Positions 1 to 5,653 are shown, counted from the stretch's first letter. The stretch is 6,921 bases of DNA from Pseudomonadota bacterium (GCA_021828575.1 JAJZEL010000066.1:1-6921); one strand, 5' to 3'. The notes: generated by a model not told the origin, from the sequence alone. Program-made: numbers and translations.

Positions 1-288
1 GTAAATCCCGAAAATGACTGGATCGGCAATTTCCAGATGGATGATCCCGTAGTTGTTCCGTGTCGTGCTGACAGGAATGTCCGTGGGTTTGAAGGGCCCT
101 CCGCCCTCTTCATGGTCGTCGGTCAGTCGTACATGGCATCCGCGGATGCCCGGAACATCCAGCATCGTGGCTTGAAGAAAATCAGTCAGATTTTTCCGGT
201 CAGGCAGAACGTCCAGCGATTGTTGGATGACCAATAACCGCCCCAGGACTTCCGCCTTGGGATGAACGGATTCCTTGGGTACCTTCAT
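1..288 (-). CDS. N-terminal part of a probable GAF-domain sensor protein (partial, runs off the left edge)
   Basis: Reading the minus strand from the ATG at 288-286, the frame stays open for 96 codons to the window edge, so the gene is cut at its 3' end. The product starts MKVPKESVHPKAEVLGRLL. An amphipathic helix and the segment NLTDFLQATMLDVPGIRGC (residues about 35-51) resemble the opening helix and first strand of a GAF domain. The later stretch NNYGIIHLEIADP (about 78-90) resembles a core GAF strand. There is no signal peptide or membrane segment, so it is probably cytoplasmic. It starts only 5 bases after the stop of the MEDS gene, so the two are surely co-transcribed; no strong Shine-Dalgarno is visible, which suggests translational coupling. 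GAF proteins of this kind often end in a histidine kinase, GGDEF or other output domain, but that part lies outside the window. The frame is well supported; the GAF assignment is inferred from pattern only. Confidence 0.7.
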   Translation of the reverse strand, partial: MKVPKESVHPKAEVLGRLLVIQQSLDVLPDRKNLTDFLQATMLDVPGIRGCHVRLTDDHEEGGGPFKPTDIPVSTTRNNYGIIHLEIADPVIFGIY

Positions 289-293
289 GGGTG

Positions 294-881
294 TCAGGGA
301 TGGTAATAGGGGTTGAGGATCACCTGATCGCGCACGATCATCATGGGGTGGACCTGAAGAAGCCGGTAAAGGGTGTCCCCATCAAAACGGCGCGAGTCAT
401 ACTGGCAGATGGCGGTGATCTGCAAACGCGCCAGCAGGGCGCTGACCCGGGTTTCGTATTCCAGCAGATGTTCGGAGCCGGGAATGCCCTGCAGGGCCCA
501 GCTCATTTCACCGGTGACGCGCAGCCCATTGCAGTTCTGGCAGTGGCGTTCGTGCTCGGCCTCCAGCATGGACATGGTGCGCCTGAAGTCGAAACGGCCA
601 TCGGGGCAGTAGACGTCGCGGGCTTCCAGAAACTCGCAGTGGGACGTTTCCGGAAGATTCACCCCCCGTTGCAGCAGATGGTCCCTGAGTGCTTCGGGGG
701 GCATGCTGTCCACGAAACAGGACACCCACTCCCCGGCCTCCAGGCCACTTTGCACAAATCGGGCCAGGATGTCTTCGTGTGACGCATCATTGTCGTAAAT
801 ATGACAGACATGCGCACCGGCAGGCACAGGACGCTGATCGAGCCCAAGGGAAATGACGCGATGAGAATGGGTCTGTGCCAT
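294..881 (-). CDS. Stand-alone MEDS (DcmR-type sensory) domain protein
   Basis: A 195-residue soluble protein that is almost entirely one MEDS domain (methanogen/methylotroph DcmR sensory domain). Visible family features are HVCHIYDN near residues 24-31, the segment FLEARDVYCPDGRFDF at 84-99, LRVTGEMSWAL at 120-130, an acidic EYE at 141-143, CQYDSRRF at 159-166, and the C-terminal HPMMIVRDQVILNPYY at 178-193. MEDS domains are thought to sense small molecules, such as halogenated one-carbon compounds in the case of DcmR; the ligand here is unknown. There is no helix-turn-helix or kinase domain, so it must act through a partner. The obvious one is the GAF-type sensor whose gene begins 5 bases downstream. 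It is cysteine-rich for its size (C26, C55, C82, C92, C114, C117, C159), including a C-x2-C pair in HCQNCN. The ATG at 881 is the only reasonable start; its ribosome site is weak. A strong promoter lies about 66 bases upstream. Confidence 0.87.
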   Translation of the reverse strand: MAQTHSHRVISLGLDQRPVPAGAHVCHIYDNDASHEDILARFVQSGLEAGEWVSCFVDSMPPEALRDHLLQRGVNLPETSHCEFLEARDVYCPDGRFDFRRTMSMLEAEHERHCQNCNGLRVTGEMSWALQGIPGSEHLLEYETRVSALLARLQITAICQYDSRRFDGDTLYRLLQVHPMMIVRDQVILNPYYHP

Positions 882-905
882 GGATGATCGCTCGGGTAGT
901 GTAAG

Positions 906-939
906 GTGGCGTCATAACTGTCTGTCAGTGCGCTGCCAC
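906..939. promoter_or_regulatory. Nested inverted repeat in the MEDS leader (possible operator or leader hairpin)
   Basis: Outer arms GTGGC (906-910) and GCCAC (935-939) enclose inner arms ACTG (917-920) and CAGT (926-929) separated by 5 bases. The element sits just downstream of the predicted transcript start of the MEDS promoter, a position suited to a repressor operator or an RNA hairpin. The arms are short (5 and 4 base pairs), so chance is a real alternative. Confidence 0.25.
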
Positions 940-947
940 GTCTGCAA

Positions 948-976
948 ATTAAAGTCTACACGGCCGTCACTGTCAA
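948..976 (-). promoter_or_regulatory. Sigma70-type promoter for the MEDS/GAF gene pair
   Basis: On the minus strand a perfect -35 box TTGACA (976-971) is followed by a spacer of exactly 17 bases and the -10 box TTTAAT (953-948), one mismatch from TATAAT. It lies between the diguanylate cyclase stop (1003) and the MEDS start (881) and points at the MEDS gene. It predicts a transcript start near 940 and a leader of about 60 bases. This would give the sensor pair its own expression, apart from read-through from the upstream operon. The match is visible directly; activity is inferred. Confidence 0.7.
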
Positions 977-1002
977 GAATCGAGAACCCCTGCGAGCCTT
1001 TT

Positions 1003-2625
1003 TCAGTCGTACTGCTTGAAGCTCATGTTGTTCTTGCCGGATTTTTTTACTTCGTACATGAGTTCGTCAGCCAGTTTCACCATGGTGGCAAAACTGTGGC
1101 GGACACGAGAGAAACTGATGACCCCGATGCTGGCTGTGACAGGGGGAAAATCGCGCAATGCCAGATTGACCACCTTGAACAGTTTTTGGGCAGCTTCGGC
1201 GGAAGCGTCCGGGCTGATTTCGGTCAGCAGCACGGCGAATTCGTCACCCCCCAGGCGTGCCAGCAGGTCGTTGGACCGCAGTACCTTGCTCAGCGCCCGG
1301 GATGCCATGATCAGTGCCGTGTCGCCCACATCATGTCCTTTGGTGTCGTTGAGCTGCTTGAAGTTGTCCAGGTCGATGAAAATGATCGACAAGGGTCGCC
1401 CGTAACGTCGGGCCCGTTCCACTTCCGCTGTTCCCGCATCCATGAAGCCCCGGCGGTTCCTGAGGCCGGTGAGGGCATCCTGCATGGCGTCAGCCCAGGC
1501 CTGCTCGTACTGTTCCTGCAGGCTGGAAAACTGGCGTGCCACCACGAGGGACAGCAACATGGCTTCCACTGTGACGGACAAAAGCCCCAGGTGTTCCACG
1601 GCGAGCATGCTGCCGGACGACATCTTTTCCAGCGAGATGGAAATGAATCCCATGATGAAAAACAGCACCACCGCCAGAAGGTACAGGGGGGCCCGGTCAT
1701 GCTTCTGTCGGGTGCGAACCACGCCGGCCACAAGACCGTAGGTCAGGAACAGGGCCACCCCTGCCCGGTCCAGTTCCAGTGACCAGTGGGGGCGTGCCAG
1801 GGCCACCACCACGCCGGCACCCAGCAGGACGAGCAAGGCTGCTCCAGCCACGAAAAGAAAAGGGTGGCCCTGATAATCCAGGTCCAGCAGACGCATGACA
1901 AATCCCACGTATGCCATGTTGGAAAAGAGGATGGGAAAGCTGATCAGGTAGAACCCGTGCAGGTGCAACAATTCGGGCCAGACCAGAAGGGCGCTGCCGT
2001 TGTAGAGCAGGTTGCCCAGTAGAAACAGTGCGTACAGGAGGTCGGTGGCGTTTTTCCGGATGGCGGCCAGGGTGGCGTAATAGAACATCAGCCCCGAAAG
2101 GATGCCCAGACAGATCAGGGTCAGGGCGTCTCCCGGCTTGATGGCCTGCTGGTACTGGTCCAGCGTGTCGAAGCGGGGCTGTGGTTGGGCCAGCAGGAAT
2201 GGGGAATCCAGTTGGGTGACGAGCGTGTAATGTCCGGCGGGCAGATGAAGGGATCGCCCATGGCGCAAAAAAAACGGGTCGAGCGCATGACTCTGGATGC
2301 CCCCTTCGGCACGGGCCACCACATGACCCGAAGCACCGAACAGGGTGTGGGTGAAGCGCCCGATGACCGTCGTACTCCCGAAATCGATGACCACGTCTGT
2401 GGCCTGGTCCAGGGCGAAATCGCCCACGAAGCAGTCCTGGGCACGGGTGCGGGACAATTCATCCAGGGGGACGCTGTTGACGGGCAGCGTGGGTCGGTCC
2501 ACGGGGCAGGAGGACATGGCGTACCAATGACCCGACAGGGCAATGGAAGCACCCTGCGCGGACCCTGTCCCTGCCCACAGGAACAGCGCCAGCAGACCGG
2601 ACCATGAGCGGAGCAAGGAATTCAA
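1003..2625 (-). CDS. 7TM-DISM membrane diguanylate cyclase (GGDEF)
   Basis: Makes c-di-GMP from two GTP. From the TTG start the 540-residue protein has a signal peptide (residues 1 to about 24, ending TGSAQG), an extracytoplasmic domain to about 160 with two cysteines (C40, C65), seven hydrophobic segments between about 165 and 363 typical of the 7TM-DISM receptor class, a short linker helix, and a GGDEF domain from about 380 to the end. In the cyclase, DALTGLRNRRGF opens the domain, FIDLDNFKQLND supplies the metal-binding aspartate, and LARLGGDEFAVLL (GGDEF at 459-463) is the intact active site. RSND (450-453), exactly five residues before GGDEF, is an RxxD inhibitory site. It should therefore be an active, feedback-inhibited enzyme controlled by a periplasmic signal. 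An ATG at 2688 would add 21 arginine- and proline-rich residues and spoil the signal peptide. The TTG at 2625 overlaps the stop of the YdcF gene and has AGGA six bases upstream, so I prefer it. Confidence 0.93.
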   Translation of the reverse strand: MNSLLRSWSGLLALFLWAGTGSAQGASIALSGHWYAMSSCPVDRPTLPVNSVPLDELSRTRAQDCFVGDFALDQATDVVIDFGSTTVIGRFTHTLFGASGHVVARAEGGIQSHALDPFFLRHGRSLHLPAGHYTLVTQLDSPFLLAQPQPRFDTLDQYQQAIKPGDALTLICLGILSGLMFYYATLAAIRKNATDLLYALFLLGNLLYNGSALLVWPELLHLHGFYLISFPILFSNMAYVGFVMRLLDLDYQGHPFLFVAGAALLVLLGAGVVVALARPHWSLELDRAGVALFLTYGLVAGVVRTRQKHDRAPLYLLAVVLFFIMGFISISLEKMSSGSMLAVEHLGLLSVTVEAMLLSLVVARQFSSLQEQYEQAWADAMQDALTGLRNRRGFMDAGTAEVERARRYGRPLSIIFIDLDNFKQLNDTKGHDVGDTALIMASRALSKVLRSNDLLARLGGDEFAVLLTEISPDASAEAAQKLFKVVNLALRDFPPVTASIGVISFSRVRHSFATMVKLADELMYEVKKSGKNNMSFKQYD

Positions 2626-2635
2626 GGGAGGTCCT
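2622..2635 (-). promoter_or_regulatory. TTGA stop/start overlap with Shine-Dalgarno (start-deciding site)
   Basis: On the minus strand AGGA (2635-2632) is followed after six bases by TTGA, where the TTG start of the diguanylate cyclase (2625-2623) overlaps the TGA stop of the YdcF gene (2624-2622) by two bases. The coding regions overlap by four bases. This is the classical arrangement for translational coupling, and it places the signal peptide right at the N-terminus. Confidence 0.6.
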
Positions 2636-3386
2636 GGCCTCCGGCAAGAAAGGCGGGGCGCCAGCGATACCAGACGCGCCCCAGCCACTCGTGCAGGGCA
2701 AAATAACTGTCGTGCAGCGCGGCTGCACTGGGCAGGAAACTGTACAGGCCTGACGAGGAATGGTGATAACCGGTGCCCGCCGCAATGACGGTCAGCCCCT
2801 GTTTCTCGAATTCGGGCATGGCGCGGGACAGGTGCCAGGCATGGGACACCAGATAGATGCGCGTGATGCCCTCCCGCTTGAGCAGGATGGCGGAATCGGA
2901 AGCGTTTTCGGCCGTGGTGCGGGAACGGGTTTCCACCCAGCGGGGCGTGATGCCGTAATCCTGTTGCAGCACATGGGCCATGATGACGGCTTCGGGATGG
3001 CCTGTGTGTTCCGGGTCACCTCCCGTCACCAGCACGGGTTTGTGCAGCTTCCTGGCCAGCCAGGCCCCATAGCGAACGCGCTCCAGCGTCATCCATTTGG
3101 GTGCACCCTCCGCTGGGCCGAACTCCGTGGGACCCCGCACGCTGCCACCTGCCAGAATGACGATGGCATCTGCCTGCGAACCCTCCAGAGGGTGGTATGC
3201 GGGCATCAGGCTGTCCAGCAGGACATGGCTGACCCAGGGCATGGAGAGGGCTCCCAGAGCCAGCCAGGAGAATGCCATGAGGCTTTTGCCCAGCAGCGCA
3301 TGGCGGCGCATCAGCCAGAATCCGAGTGCGGAAAGCAGCAGCAGATCACCAGGAGGAAGCAGCCACTGGCCCAGGAACGCGCTCAT
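2622..3386 (-). CDS. YdcF/ElyC-like DUF218 membrane protein
   Basis: A 254-residue protein with two N-terminal hydrophobic segments (about 10-26 and 35-58), then a DUF218 domain from about 72 to 235. Family marks are ADAIVILAGG (72-81) opening the Rossmann-like fold, VLVTGG (118-123), a conserved glutamate in GHPEA (129-133), RSRTTAENA (154-162), and YLVSHAWHLSRA (178-189) with its histidines. The family includes SanA, YdcF and ElyC, linked in enterobacteria to envelope integrity and undecaprenyl-phosphate or peptidoglycan metabolism; the exact reaction is not settled. The short N-terminal anchor with a catalytic-looking domain suits ElyC-type proteins. The ATG shares one base with the stop of the beta-helix gene (TGATG), and its own stop overlaps the diguanylate cyclase start, so it is the middle gene of a coupled operon. 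Family assignment is firm; function is inferred. Confidence 0.9.
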   Translation of the reverse strand: MSAFLGQWLLPPGDLLLLSALGFWLMRRHALLGKSLMAFSWLALGALSMPWVSHVLLDSLMPAYHPLEGSQADAIVILAGGSVRGPTEFGPAEGAPKWMTLERVRYGAWLARKLHKPVLVTGGDPEHTGHPEAVIMAHVLQQDYGITPRWVETRSRTTAENASDSAILLKREGITRIYLVSHAWHLSRAMPEFEKQGLTVIAAGTGYHHSSSGLYSFLPSAAALHDSYFALHEWLGRVWYRWRPAFLAGGQDLP

Positions 3387-4807
3387 CAGGGCTCCGGTGT
3401 TTGCAGGGCGCCCGGATACTCGGGGGGGGTTGTCAATGGTTGCACGGACAGGGGGTGCACATACTCGAAACGGGGTACCAACCCCATGCCGGAAGCCTGG
3501 GGGGCAGCGGGAGGATCGAAATGGAGTCCTTCCACAGGGCGTTTCAGGTGGTAGTCCTGGCGCATGGGCTGAACGAACAGGTGCCAGTCGGTGCGCACGT
3601 CATTTTGTGAGGTCAAGGCCAACCCCGCAGGGATGCTCATGTCGCCTTTTCCCACCAGCAGGTTGTTGACGGAATAAACGGTCACTCCTCCGGTATTGGA
3701 GGGCGCCACCCTGAGAAAGGTGCCGCCACCGGACATGTCGTTGACGATGGTGTTGCTGGCCAGATAGAGCCGGTTGTCCGGCCAGAGGTATTTTTCCTCG
3801 CCAAAGGCGATGATGTTGGAATTTTCCGAACTGTCTCCCTGCTGGATGAGGTTGCCCAGTACCCGGGCCACTCCGCCGGCCGGCAGGTCCAGTTCGTAGC
3901 TGGCACGACCTCCCGGGCCATCGGTCAGGCGGTTGTATGCAATGTCATTGAAGGCGGCGCGGCTCTTGAGCAGATGGCCCACATTGGCGTGATGGAAGAA
4001 ACTGCCCCTGACGCGCAGCAAGCGGATGGACCCGGCATAGAGGTCATGGGTCTGGCCGGTGCCGGACCCGTTGTAGCCAAACTCGCTGTCATTGATCACC
4101 AGTTCTGCGGTCGGGTCATTGGAAGTGAGCAGGCCATCCTGGTTGTCATAGAACAGGCAATGGTTCAGGGTTAGTTGTCCAGTTTCGAAACGGATGCCGG
4201 CACCATTGCCGTCAGGTGCCTGTGCACCTATGAAATCCACGTTTTCCACCAGGAAGGGGCCGCCGCGCATGACCCAGAGGGCCTTGCCTTCAGCAGTCCG
4301 GTCCATGAACAGGATGCGTGCATGTCCGTTCACCCCGCGCAGCACCAGGGATTTTTGCGTCCAGACGGCCACATCGCCCGGATAGACACCGCTGTCCAGA
4401 TCCACCTCATCGCCATCCCGTGCCACACGGGCAGCTTCCGAAGGTCGTGTCAGGGCGCGGGTGGGACCCACGTGGAGGATTCGTCCCGAGAAGCCGGGCA
4501 GCGGGGCGGCGGGTGACGGATCAGGCGTCACGATGAGGTCGGGCGGGGGCGGCACGATGAAAGGGGCTTCTTCCGCAGCGCCTTCCGGCAGGTCCACCCA
4601 GTTTCTGAAGGCCAGGATGGCTGGCATGAACACGGACTGGAGTTCCGGATGTCCCACCAGACGGCGCTCGGCGTAATTCATGAAACGGTTGGGCCAGTAG
4701 CCCAGCCACACGTGTGGACGCCACAGGCCGTAGGTGGCGCCCAGGAGGGAAAGGGACAGCAGGAAAGCCAGCAGAAAGGAGGACCGGTTCTTCAGCATGG
4801 AGAGCAT
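3386..4807 (-). CDS. Secreted or membrane-anchored right-handed parallel beta-helix protein
   Basis: A 473-residue protein with an N-terminal hydrophobic segment (about 10-28) that is either a signal peptide or an uncleaved anchor, a proline-rich linker (about 82-105, with PPPP), then a pectate-lyase-like beta-helix from about 108 to 430. The helix shows in short repeated turns such as LVLRGVNG, FLVENVDFIG, LTLNHCLFYDNQDG, LVINDSEFGYNGSG, LRVRGSFFHH, NRLYLASNTIVND and VYSVNNLLVG. The segments HDLYAG (254-259), GHLLKSRAAFNDIAYN (277-292) and SYELDLPAGG (303-312) are reminiscent of an uncharacterised proteobacterial group of this fold. Such folds commonly bind or cleave acidic polysaccharides, but I cannot identify catalytic residues. 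It is the first gene of the operon with YdcF and the diguanylate cyclase. GAGGT lies only three bases before the ATG at 4807; the ATG at 4798 would have 12 bases of spacing, so the start is uncertain by three residues. Confidence 0.88.
   Translation of the reverse strand: MLSMLKNRSSFLLAFLLSLSLLGATYGLWRPHVWLGYWPNRFMNYAERRLVGHPELQSVFMPAILAFRNWVDLPEGAAEEAPFIVPPPPDLIVTPDPSPAAPLPGFSGRILHVGPTRALTRPSEAARVARDGDEVDLDSGVYPGDVAVWTQKSLVLRGVNGHARILFMDRTAEGKALWVMRGGPFLVENVDFIGAQAPDGNGAGIRFETGQLTLNHCLFYDNQDGLLTSNDPTAELVINDSEFGYNGSGTGQTHDLYAGSIRLLRVRGSFFHHANVGHLLKSRAAFNDIAYNRLTDGPGGRASYELDLPAGGVARVLGNLIQQGDSSENSNIIAFGEEKYLWPDNRLYLASNTIVNDMSGGGTFLRVAPSNTGGVTVYSVNNLLVGKGDMSIPAGLALTSQNDVRTDWHLFVQPMRQDYHLKRPVEGLHFDPPAAPQASGMGLVPRFEYVHPLSVQPLTTPPEYPGALQTPEP
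3422..3429. repeat. C8/G8 homopolymer at the 3' end of the beta-helix gene
   Basis: Eight G on the plus strand, read as eight C in the coding strand, encoding the Thr-Pro-Pro in LTTPPEY about a dozen residues before the stop. Slippage here would change only the C-terminal tail, but would also move the stop away from the start of the YdcF gene that it normally overlaps. Confidence 0.6.
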
Positions 4808-4896
4808 TCTACCTCTGCTATCGTGACACCATTCGAAACAAGTGCGTTACAAATGGCAGGGTAGAATCGCACTGTCTTTTGTCGAGAGGGGCCGAA
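4808..4896. promoter_or_regulatory. Divergent intergenic region with a candidate plus-strand -10 box
   Basis: These 89 bases separate the minus-strand beta-helix operon from the plus-strand lipoprotein gene and must carry both promoters unless transcripts start inside genes. On the plus strand TAGAAT (4862-4867) matches a -10 box with one mismatch, about 30 bases before the ATG; no good -35 box lies at the right distance (CAAGTG at 4839-4844), so an activator or alternative sigma factor may be needed. AGAGGGG (4884-4890) is the lipoprotein ribosome site. The minus-strand promoter is not clear. A TTCGAA palindrome lies at 4832-4837. Confidence 0.4.
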
Positions 4897-5124
4897 ATGA
4901 AGAAAATGTTTGTGGCCAGCCTTTTTTTGTTGCTGGCAGGGTGTGGTGACATGCAACTGGGGGGGGGCGGTTTTGCCGGTCCCATGATGGGTGACGGGTT
5001 CGGACCGGGATTCGGTCCCGGATTTGGTCCTCCGGAAATGGGCATGGATGGCTTTGGCATGATGGGGGGCGGATATGGATTTGGTGAAGGCGGCTTCGGT
5101 TTTGGTGGTGGGGACGATGACTGA
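4897..5124 (+). CDS. Small Gly/Phe/Met-rich lipoprotein
   Basis: A 75-residue protein starting MKKMFVASLFLLLAGCGD: a lipoprotein signal peptide with lipobox LAGC and the lipidated cysteine at 16. Residue +2 is glycine, which in enterobacterial rules favours sorting to the outer membrane. The mature part of about 60 residues is low complexity: a GGGG run, three tandem GFGP units (34-45), GMDGFGMMGGGYGFGEGGFGFGGG-type sequence, nine methionines in the whole protein, and an acidic DDD end. I recognise no family. It is probably disordered, perhaps a surface or metal-binding tether, but that is speculation. The ATG at 4897 has AGAGGGG about 6 bases upstream and gives the perfect signal peptide; longer in-frame starts run into the divergent gene and are rejected. 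The LTXXQ gene begins 16 bases downstream, so the two form an operon. Confidence 0.82.
   Translation: MKKMFVASLFLLLAGCGDMQLGGGGFAGPMMGDGFGPGFGPGFGPPEMGMDGFGMMGGGYGFGEGGFGFGGGDDD
4959..4967. repeat. G9 homopolymer inside the lipoprotein gene
   Basis: Nine consecutive G span the end of the Leu-21 codon and the Gly-rich start of the mature lipoprotein, just after the lipobox. Homopolymers of this length are prone to slippage in replication and to sequencing errors. In the sequence given, the frame is intact. Confidence 0.7.
4996..5031 (+). repeat. Three tandem 12-base units encoding GFGP
   Basis: Three in-frame copies of a GG-N-TT-Y-GG-N-CC-N unit encode GFGP three times (residues 34-45 of the lipoprotein). 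The copies differ at wobble positions, so selection on the peptide or an old duplication is likelier than a fresh expansion. Confidence 0.75.
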
Positions 5125-5140
5125 GAGTCTGGAGGAAAAA

Positions 5141-5608
5141 ATGAAAAAGAACGACAAAAAATTCAGGTGGTGGCCAGCACTGGCCGTGGTCGGTGTTCTG
5201 GTGGCAGGCATGCCGGCCCATGCGGATTCCATGAGCGATACGATGGACCAGCGTTTTTCCGATCATGAAATCAAGGTGAATGACCGCCTGGGGCATTTCA
5301 GGGAGGATCTCCAGATCACAGCTGCCCAGCAGACGGCCTGGGATGCCTACCTGGGGGCCATTCGTCGCAACCTGGAGGATACTCATGAACAGGCCGTGCG
5401 GGAAAACCAGCATCCCCCGGCTTCGGCAACGGATTATTTTGCCCGCATGATGACCCTCAAAAAGGAGCAGATGGAAGACTTCAAGCGTATTGCCGACAGC
5501 TTTGGTGTCCTGTACGCCACCCTCGATCCTGTCCAGAAGCAGGTGGCGGACGAGCACTTTGCCCAGATGAGGGCCAGGATGATGAAGCAGGCGGAAGGAC
5601 AGCGGTGA
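5141..5608 (+). CDS. Spy/CpxP-like LTXXQ-family periplasmic protein
   Basis: A 155-residue exported protein. Residues 1-28 form a signal peptide (basic MKKNDKKFR, hydrophobic ALAVVGVLVAG, cleavage after AHA). The mature part is predicted all-helical, with an LTXXQ-type motif in LQITAAQQTAWDAY (57-70) and a second, degenerate one in TLDPVQKQVADEHF (127-140). This layout is typical of the Spy/CpxP superfamily: small periplasmic helical cradles that act as ATP-independent chaperones or stress and metal sensors (Spy, CpxP, relatives ZraP and CnrX). The start at 5141 is decided by a perfect GGAGG five bases upstream and the signal peptide; an earlier in-frame ATG at 5075 lies inside the lipoprotein gene. 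It is co-transcribed with that lipoprotein, 16 bases away, which suggests a shared envelope role. Methionines cluster near the C-terminus (MRARMMKQ). Family is well supported; the client is unknown. Confidence 0.88.
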   Translation: MKKNDKKFRWWPALAVVGVLVAGMPAHADSMSDTMDQRFSDHEIKVNDRLGHFREDLQITAAQQTAWDAYLGAIRRNLEDTHEQAVRENQHPPASATDYFARMMTLKKEQMEDFKRIADSFGVLYATLDPVQKQVADEHFAQMRARMMKQAEGQR

Positions 5609-5615
5609 TGGAATG

Positions 5616-5653
5616 GGCCATGCCCCTGGCGAACAGCTGCGGGTATGGCCTTT
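5616..5653 (+). terminator. Probable intrinsic terminator after the LTXXQ gene
   Basis: Eight bases after the stop, GGCCATGCCC (5616-5625) and GGGTATGGCC (5641-5650) form a 10-base-pair stem with one G-T pair and a 15-base loop, followed by a short T run (5651-5653). The stem is strong but the loop is long and the T run short, so termination may be partial. Confidence 0.5.

Noticed and set aside
291..782. A 163-codon plus-strand open frame
   Set aside because: It is antisense to the well-supported MEDS gene.
961..1002. A terminator after the diguanylate cyclase
   Set aside because: I found no convincing stem and T run on the minus strand between the stop and the MEDS promoter, so read-through into the MEDS gene is possible.
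880..1782. A 300-codon plus-strand open frame
   Set aside because: It lies wholly antisense to the diguanylate cyclase over its conserved GGDEF domain, and the product is rich in His, Gln and Gly with no recognisable domain; it is a shadow of GC-rich codon use.
2267..2274. A8/T8 homopolymer in the diguanylate cyclase gene
   Set aside because: It encodes Phe-Phe-Leu in the ectodomain and is not unusual enough, unlike the G9 tract, to suggest phase variation.
2760..3554. A 264-codon plus-strand open frame
   Set aside because: It is antisense to the YdcF gene and the end of the beta-helix gene, with low-plausibility composition and no ribosome site that I can see.
4714..4896. Upstream extension of the lipoprotein gene to an ATG at 4714
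   Set aside because: It would overlap the beta-helix gene by about 90 bases and bury the perfect lipoprotein signal peptide inside the protein.
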